Of a stretch of DNA of 7,790 bases, positions 6,605 to 7,790 are shown in pieces; position 1 is the first letter of the stretch; each line of letters opens with the position of its first letter. Position numbers and translations under genes: made by a program. A model generated the notes under the pieces. The model searched no databases. It worked only from the letters and a program-made list of their open reading frames with translations, and was not told the origin of the DNA. Source of the DNA: CAIRYW01 sp964555825 (lineage in GTDB: Bacteria; Patescibacteriota; Minisyncoccia; Phycocordibacterales; CAIRYW01); the NCBI GenBank assembly GCA_964555825.1, contig CAZKTY010000038.1:1-7790 (forward strand). Reading direction: 5' to 3'.

Positions 6605-6704
6605 ATCCCACTGTGTACACTAGGGATGTTGTGGTCACGGATAATTTTCTGCTGAAAATTTCCGCGACCCCGTCTCGCACAACCTACCTACCGTCGGTTG
6701 TGCG
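6605..6704 (-). other. hairpin-rich non-coding region 3' of tRNA-Ile
   Basis: The stretch between the DUF5652-like gene and the tRNA (6490-6700) holds no convincing gene but three consecutive inverted repeats. A: CGCACAACC (6704-6696) with GGTTGTGCG (6684-6676), 9 bp perfect, including the last tRNA bases. B: a long imperfect stem, 6669-6654 with 6649-6633, about 15 pairs with one mismatch and one bulged base around a four-base loop. C: ATCCC (6627-6623) with GGGAT (6609-6605), enclosing the palindrome GTGTACAC. GC is higher than in the flanks. There is no U-tract, so it is not a simple terminator. It could be a structured tRNA trailer, a small RNA, or a remnant of a mobile or rRNA spacer element. 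Confidence 0.45.
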
Positions 6705-6773
6705 CGCACTAGGGTTCGAACCTAGGACCTTTCGAGTATCAGTCGAATGCTCTACCAGCTGAGCTATGCGCGC
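6701..6773 (-). tRNA. trnI: tRNA-Ile(GAT)
   Basis: A complete 73-nt cloverleaf. The acceptor stem GCGCGCA/TGCGCGC has 7 perfect pairs. The D arm is GCTC-AGCTGGTA-GAGC. The anticodon arm is TTCGA-CTGATAC-TCGAA with anticodon GAT (6740-6738). The variable loop is AGGTC and the T arm is CTAGG-TTCGAAC-CCTAG; the discriminator is A. CCA is not encoded: the genome continues CAACC, so CCA must be added after processing. This is the tRNA type usually found between 16S and 23S; here it lies about 840 bp beyond the 16S 3' end, with two genes and two terminators in between. A weak possible promoter (TTGAGA, 17 nt, TAGTGT) lies upstream. Confidence 0.97.
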
Positions 6774-6840
6774 ATAATTACATGAGATACCATACACTAT
6801 CAAAAATACCTAAATTTCTCAAGAAAAAAGATCTCTTTAT

Positions 6841-6886
6841 AAAAATAAGCCCTGGTTGTTTTTTAAGACAAACACAAGGCTTTTTT
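6841..6886 (-). terminator. terminator of the two-gene cassette (probably bidirectional)
   Basis: Stem AAGCCTTG (6882-6875) with CAGGGCTT (6854-6847), eight pairs including one G-U. It is extended inward by TGTTT/AAACA with a two-base bulge and followed by ATTTTT on the minus strand. On the plus strand the same hairpin is followed by a longer T-tract, so it could work both ways. It lies 9 bp after the stop of the second cassette gene and 68 bp before the tRNA. Confidence 0.7.
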
Positions 6887-6890
6887 ATTT

Positions 6891-7112
6891 TTATTTTCTG
6901 AATGAAAGAAGTTCTTTGAAGGCTTCCTCTTCCTGCACCACGACTTTTTTATGAGTGCGGCACTCAAAAAATTTGATCGCCCAACAATTGGTGAAATTCC
7001 TCTCTGAAACAGTGGGATTGGGGTTTACAGAAAGATCGACAAACCATAAACACTGTACCGAGACGAGAATTACCAACGGCATAACTGAACAACCTATAAT
7101 AATTTTTTTCAA
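6891..7112 (-). CDS. 73-aa secreted or membrane-anchored protein, unknown (TTG start)
   Basis: I start this gene at TTG 7112 because a textbook Shine-Dalgarno (AGGAGG, 7125-7120) lies exactly 7 nt upstream. A longer reading from 7145 would place that site inside the gene. The protein begins MKKIIIGCSVMPLVILVSVQ, a short basic N-terminus and hydrophobic helix (about 3-24) that acts as a signal or anchor. About 48 polar residues follow, with Cys43 and Cys51 (possible disulfide) and an acidic patch QEEEAFKELL near the end. It is the second gene of a cassette, 13 bp after the first, and is followed by a strong terminator. I recognise no family. Codons such as CGC, GCC, GTC and CCC seem commoner than in the long array. 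Confidence 0.6.
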   Translation of the reverse strand: MKKIIIGCSVMPLVILVSVQCLWFVDLSVNPNPTVSERNFTNCWAIKFFECRTHKKVVVQEEEAFKELLSFRK

Positions 7113-7119
7113 GACATCA

Positions 7120-7125
7120 CCTCCT
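7120..7125 (-). promoter_or_regulatory. perfect Shine-Dalgarno AGGAGG before TTG 7112
   Basis: The whole 13-nt gap between the two cassette genes is AGGAGGTGATGTC, and TTG follows. AGGAGG with a 7-nt spacer is the ideal canonical ribosome binding site. It is the only strong one in the window, and the 16S 3' tail encoded here has no matching CCUCC. Confidence 0.7.
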
Positions 7126-7344
7126 TTAGTTATTGGGTTGCACAAGTTTTAGAAAAACTTGCGGTTTATTGTTTTCTGCAGAAATTACTGCAGGTTTGCT
7201 AACTTTCGCAACTAGCTGAGCATTTTTTATTAGTGCCCAAGGAGTCACAAAAGACAAAATTACAATGAGAAGACTTATTAAGAAGCCAAGTCCTCGGCTT
7301 TCCTCATCTGGATGAGGTCTTGAATCATCATGGAAGGAACTCAC
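7126..7344 (-). CDS. 72-aa single-pass membrane protein, unknown (GTG start)
   Basis: The first gene of the cassette. The start is GTG 7344, placed 6 nt after the -10 of a strong promoter, so the mRNA is probably leaderless. The N-terminus is acidic and polar (SSFHDDSRPHPDEESRG). One membrane helix follows (about 18-39, GLGFLISLLIVILSFVTPWALI) and then a Lys/Val/Gln-containing tail of about 32 residues ending LKLVQPNN. No family recognised. It sits between the 16S terminator and tRNA-Ile. It could encode a small envelope protein acting with the downstream secreted partner; this is inference from size, topology and pairing only. Confidence 0.58.
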   Translation of the reverse strand: MSSFHDDSRPHPDEESRGLGFLISLLIVILSFVTPWALIKNAQLVAKVSKPAVISAENNKPQVFLKLVQPNN

Positions 7345-7350
7345 TTTAAA

Positions 7351-7378
7351 ATTATGTCATTTTTAGTAAAAATGTCAA
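7351..7378 (-). promoter_or_regulatory. sigma70-type promoter of the two-gene cassette
   Basis: Perfect -35 TTGACA (7378-7373), 16-nt spacer, -10 CATAAT (7356-7351, five of six) preceded by TGA (TGn, extended -10). The -10 ends 6 nt before GTG 7344, so transcription should begin at or within a base or two of the start codon. This is the best promoter in the window. Confidence 0.65.
7358..7374. repeat. palindrome in promoter spacer, candidate operator
   Basis: CATTTTTAGTAAAAATG is a perfect 8+1+8 inverted repeat. It overlaps the end of the -35 and fills the spacer nearly up to the -10 of the cassette promoter. Its position is ideal for a repressor, or for a structural effect of A/T tracts. 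Chance is possible in AT-rich DNA. Confidence 0.4.
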
Positions 7379-7411
7379 CCTTACACTATTTCTTATATAA
7401 ATCATCTAGAC

Positions 7412-7445
7412 AAAACAAAACCCGCCTTTCGGCGGGTTTTGTTTT
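7412..7445 (-). terminator. strong terminator of the 16S rRNA transcript
   Basis: A perfect 15-bp stem AAAACAAAACCCGCC/GGCGGGTTTTGTTTT with a four-base loop, which reads GAAA on the minus strand (a stable GNRA type), ending in TTTTGTTTT. It sits about 170 nt after the 16S 3' end and about 34 nt before the cassette promoter. The symmetry would let it act in both directions. Confidence 0.88.
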
Positions 7446-7615
7446 AAAAACATTCTCTGTTTTGTTCCGTTCATCCTTCATTGCAGGTCTTTCCCTACGT
7501 GTCATGAAATTTACCTTTTCAAAGGGCCTATTTTTCCGTATAAGCTCGGCATCACTGTATAAAATACAAGCGAAGATCGACTCGACCAATTAACTTGAGT
7601 AATTGGTTTTTTCAA
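7446..7615 (-). other. 16S rRNA 3' trailer, no gene seen
   Basis: About 170 nt between the expected mature 16S 3' end and the terminator. No 23S rRNA, tRNA or credible coding sequence is present. Open frames here on both strands run through the terminator hairpin and are dismissed. The part next to the rRNA carries inverted repeats that may guide processing; the rest shows only small stems such as TGTAT/ATACA near 7555. Confidence 0.6.
7585..7612 (+). terminator. plus-strand terminator-like hairpin beside the 16S 3' end
   Basis: ACCAATTA (7585-7592), seven-base loop, TAATTGGT (7600-7607), followed by a T run to 7612 on the plus strand. It is oriented to stop transcription entering the 16S gene antisense. 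In the minus-strand rRNA precursor the same hairpin would lie just 3' of the mature end and might serve in processing instead. Confidence 0.4.
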
Positions 7616-7790
7616 TTTTGAAATAATCCACGAGCAGCTTCCGCTACCCGTGCCTTGTTACGACTTACCCCCTGTCGATGAACTTACCGTAGGACGCGAC
7701 AAGCGCGTGCTTCGGGTATTCCCATCTTCCTTGGGTTGACGGGCGGTGAGTACAAGACTTGAGAACGTATTCACCGCGGTATAGCTGACC
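7616..7790 (-). rRNA. rrs: 16S ribosomal RNA, 3' part (partial)
   Basis: The reverse complement carries the universal 3' region: GGTGAATACGTTC, TTGTACTCACCGCCCGTCA, AAGTCGTAACAAGG and helix 45 with its GGAA loop (GTAGC-GGAA-GCTGC). The decoding-site bases, including C1402 and the two adenosines of GTCGTAACA, are kept, as is the GGAA methylated by KsgA. Two oddities: E. coli position A1396 reads U (ACUCACC instead of ACACACC), and after GGAU the tail reads UAUUUCAAAA instead of CACCUCCUUA, so the anti-Shine-Dalgarno is absent. The mature 3' end near 7616 is placed by gapless alignment to E. coli 1542. The gene continues beyond the right edge. Confidence 0.97.

Noticed and set aside
6605..6704. 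Integron attC site or known ncRNA (SRP, tmRNA, RNase P) in the hairpin region
   Set aside because: The GTTRRRY/RYYYAAC core sites do not match, and the hallmark sequences of SRP RNA, tmRNA and RNase P RNA are absent.
6547..6762. Plus-strand 71-codon open frame ending ALGFEPRTFRVSVECSTS
   Set aside because: Its end is the reverse complement of tRNA-Ile; this translation is a well-known artefact of tRNA genes.
7110..7130. ATCACCTCCTTTAG on the plus strand as a displaced 16S 3' end
   Set aside because: No helix 45 or other 16S sequence precedes it; it is simply the complement of the Shine-Dalgarno between the cassette genes.
7386..7589. Minus-strand 67-codon frame after the 16S
   Set aside because: It starts at a TTG inside the hairpin beside the 16S end and reads straight through the 15-bp terminator, which supplies KPAERRVLF. 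Not credible as a gene.
7330..7593. Plus-strand 87-codon frame
   Set aside because: It overlaps the cassette promoter, crosses the terminator in the other direction and has no promoter or family-like content.
1..7790. CRISPR array, insertion sequence or transposase
   Set aside because: No regularly spaced repeats, terminal inverted repeats around a transposase-like frame, or integrase motifs were seen.

Overview
The window is AT-rich (about one third GC by eye) and reads almost entirely on the minus strand. It looks like part of a Candidate Phyla Radiation (Patescibacteria) chromosome, probably Parcubacteria-like. The signs are very tight gene packing with ATGA overlaps, many short proteins with one or two membrane segments, a DUF5652-type protein, a short RsmI, a TraG/VirD4-like ATPase without a membrane domain, a DUF4015-type putative glycoside hydrolase, and a divergent 16S rRNA 3' end.

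Layout, in transcription order (right to left). 7790-7616 is the 3' end of 16S rRNA. It is followed by a trailer of about 170 nt and a 15-bp GC-rich terminator (7412-7445); no 23S rRNA follows. Next is a two-gene cassette of small membrane or secreted proteins (7344-6891) with its own strong promoter, a palindrome in the promoter spacer and a terminator. Then come tRNA-Ile(GAT) (6773-6701), about 100 nt of hairpin-rich non-coding DNA (6704-6605), and a single DUF5652-like gene with its own terminator (6489-6286).

From 6165 to the left edge runs a nearly gapless array: unknown 143-aa protein, nucleotidyltransferase, membrane-anchored 172-aa protein, rsmI, 84-aa two-TM protein, secreted DUF4015-type hydrolase, TraG/VirD4-like ATPase, 46-aa membrane protein, low-molecular-weight phosphatase-like protein, and the start of murD. 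The theme is translation (16S, tRNA, RsmI) followed by cell-envelope functions (hydrolase, secretion/DNA-type ATPase, MurD). The array is probably one or a few transcripts with internal promoters at 3987 and 2456.

Most notable point: the 16S 3' tail aligns without gaps to the E. coli tail up to GGAU, but the canonical CACCUCCUUA (anti-Shine-Dalgarno) is replaced by UAUUUCAAAA. Consistent with that, nearly every gene here lacks a Shine-Dalgarno sequence. Four genes have a -10-like hexamer exactly 6-7 nt before the start codon, the geometry of leaderless mRNAs. The single exception is a textbook AGGAGG in front of the second cassette gene, which conflicts with the rRNA and may mark a transferred cassette. 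All of this was read by eye; no database search was possible.
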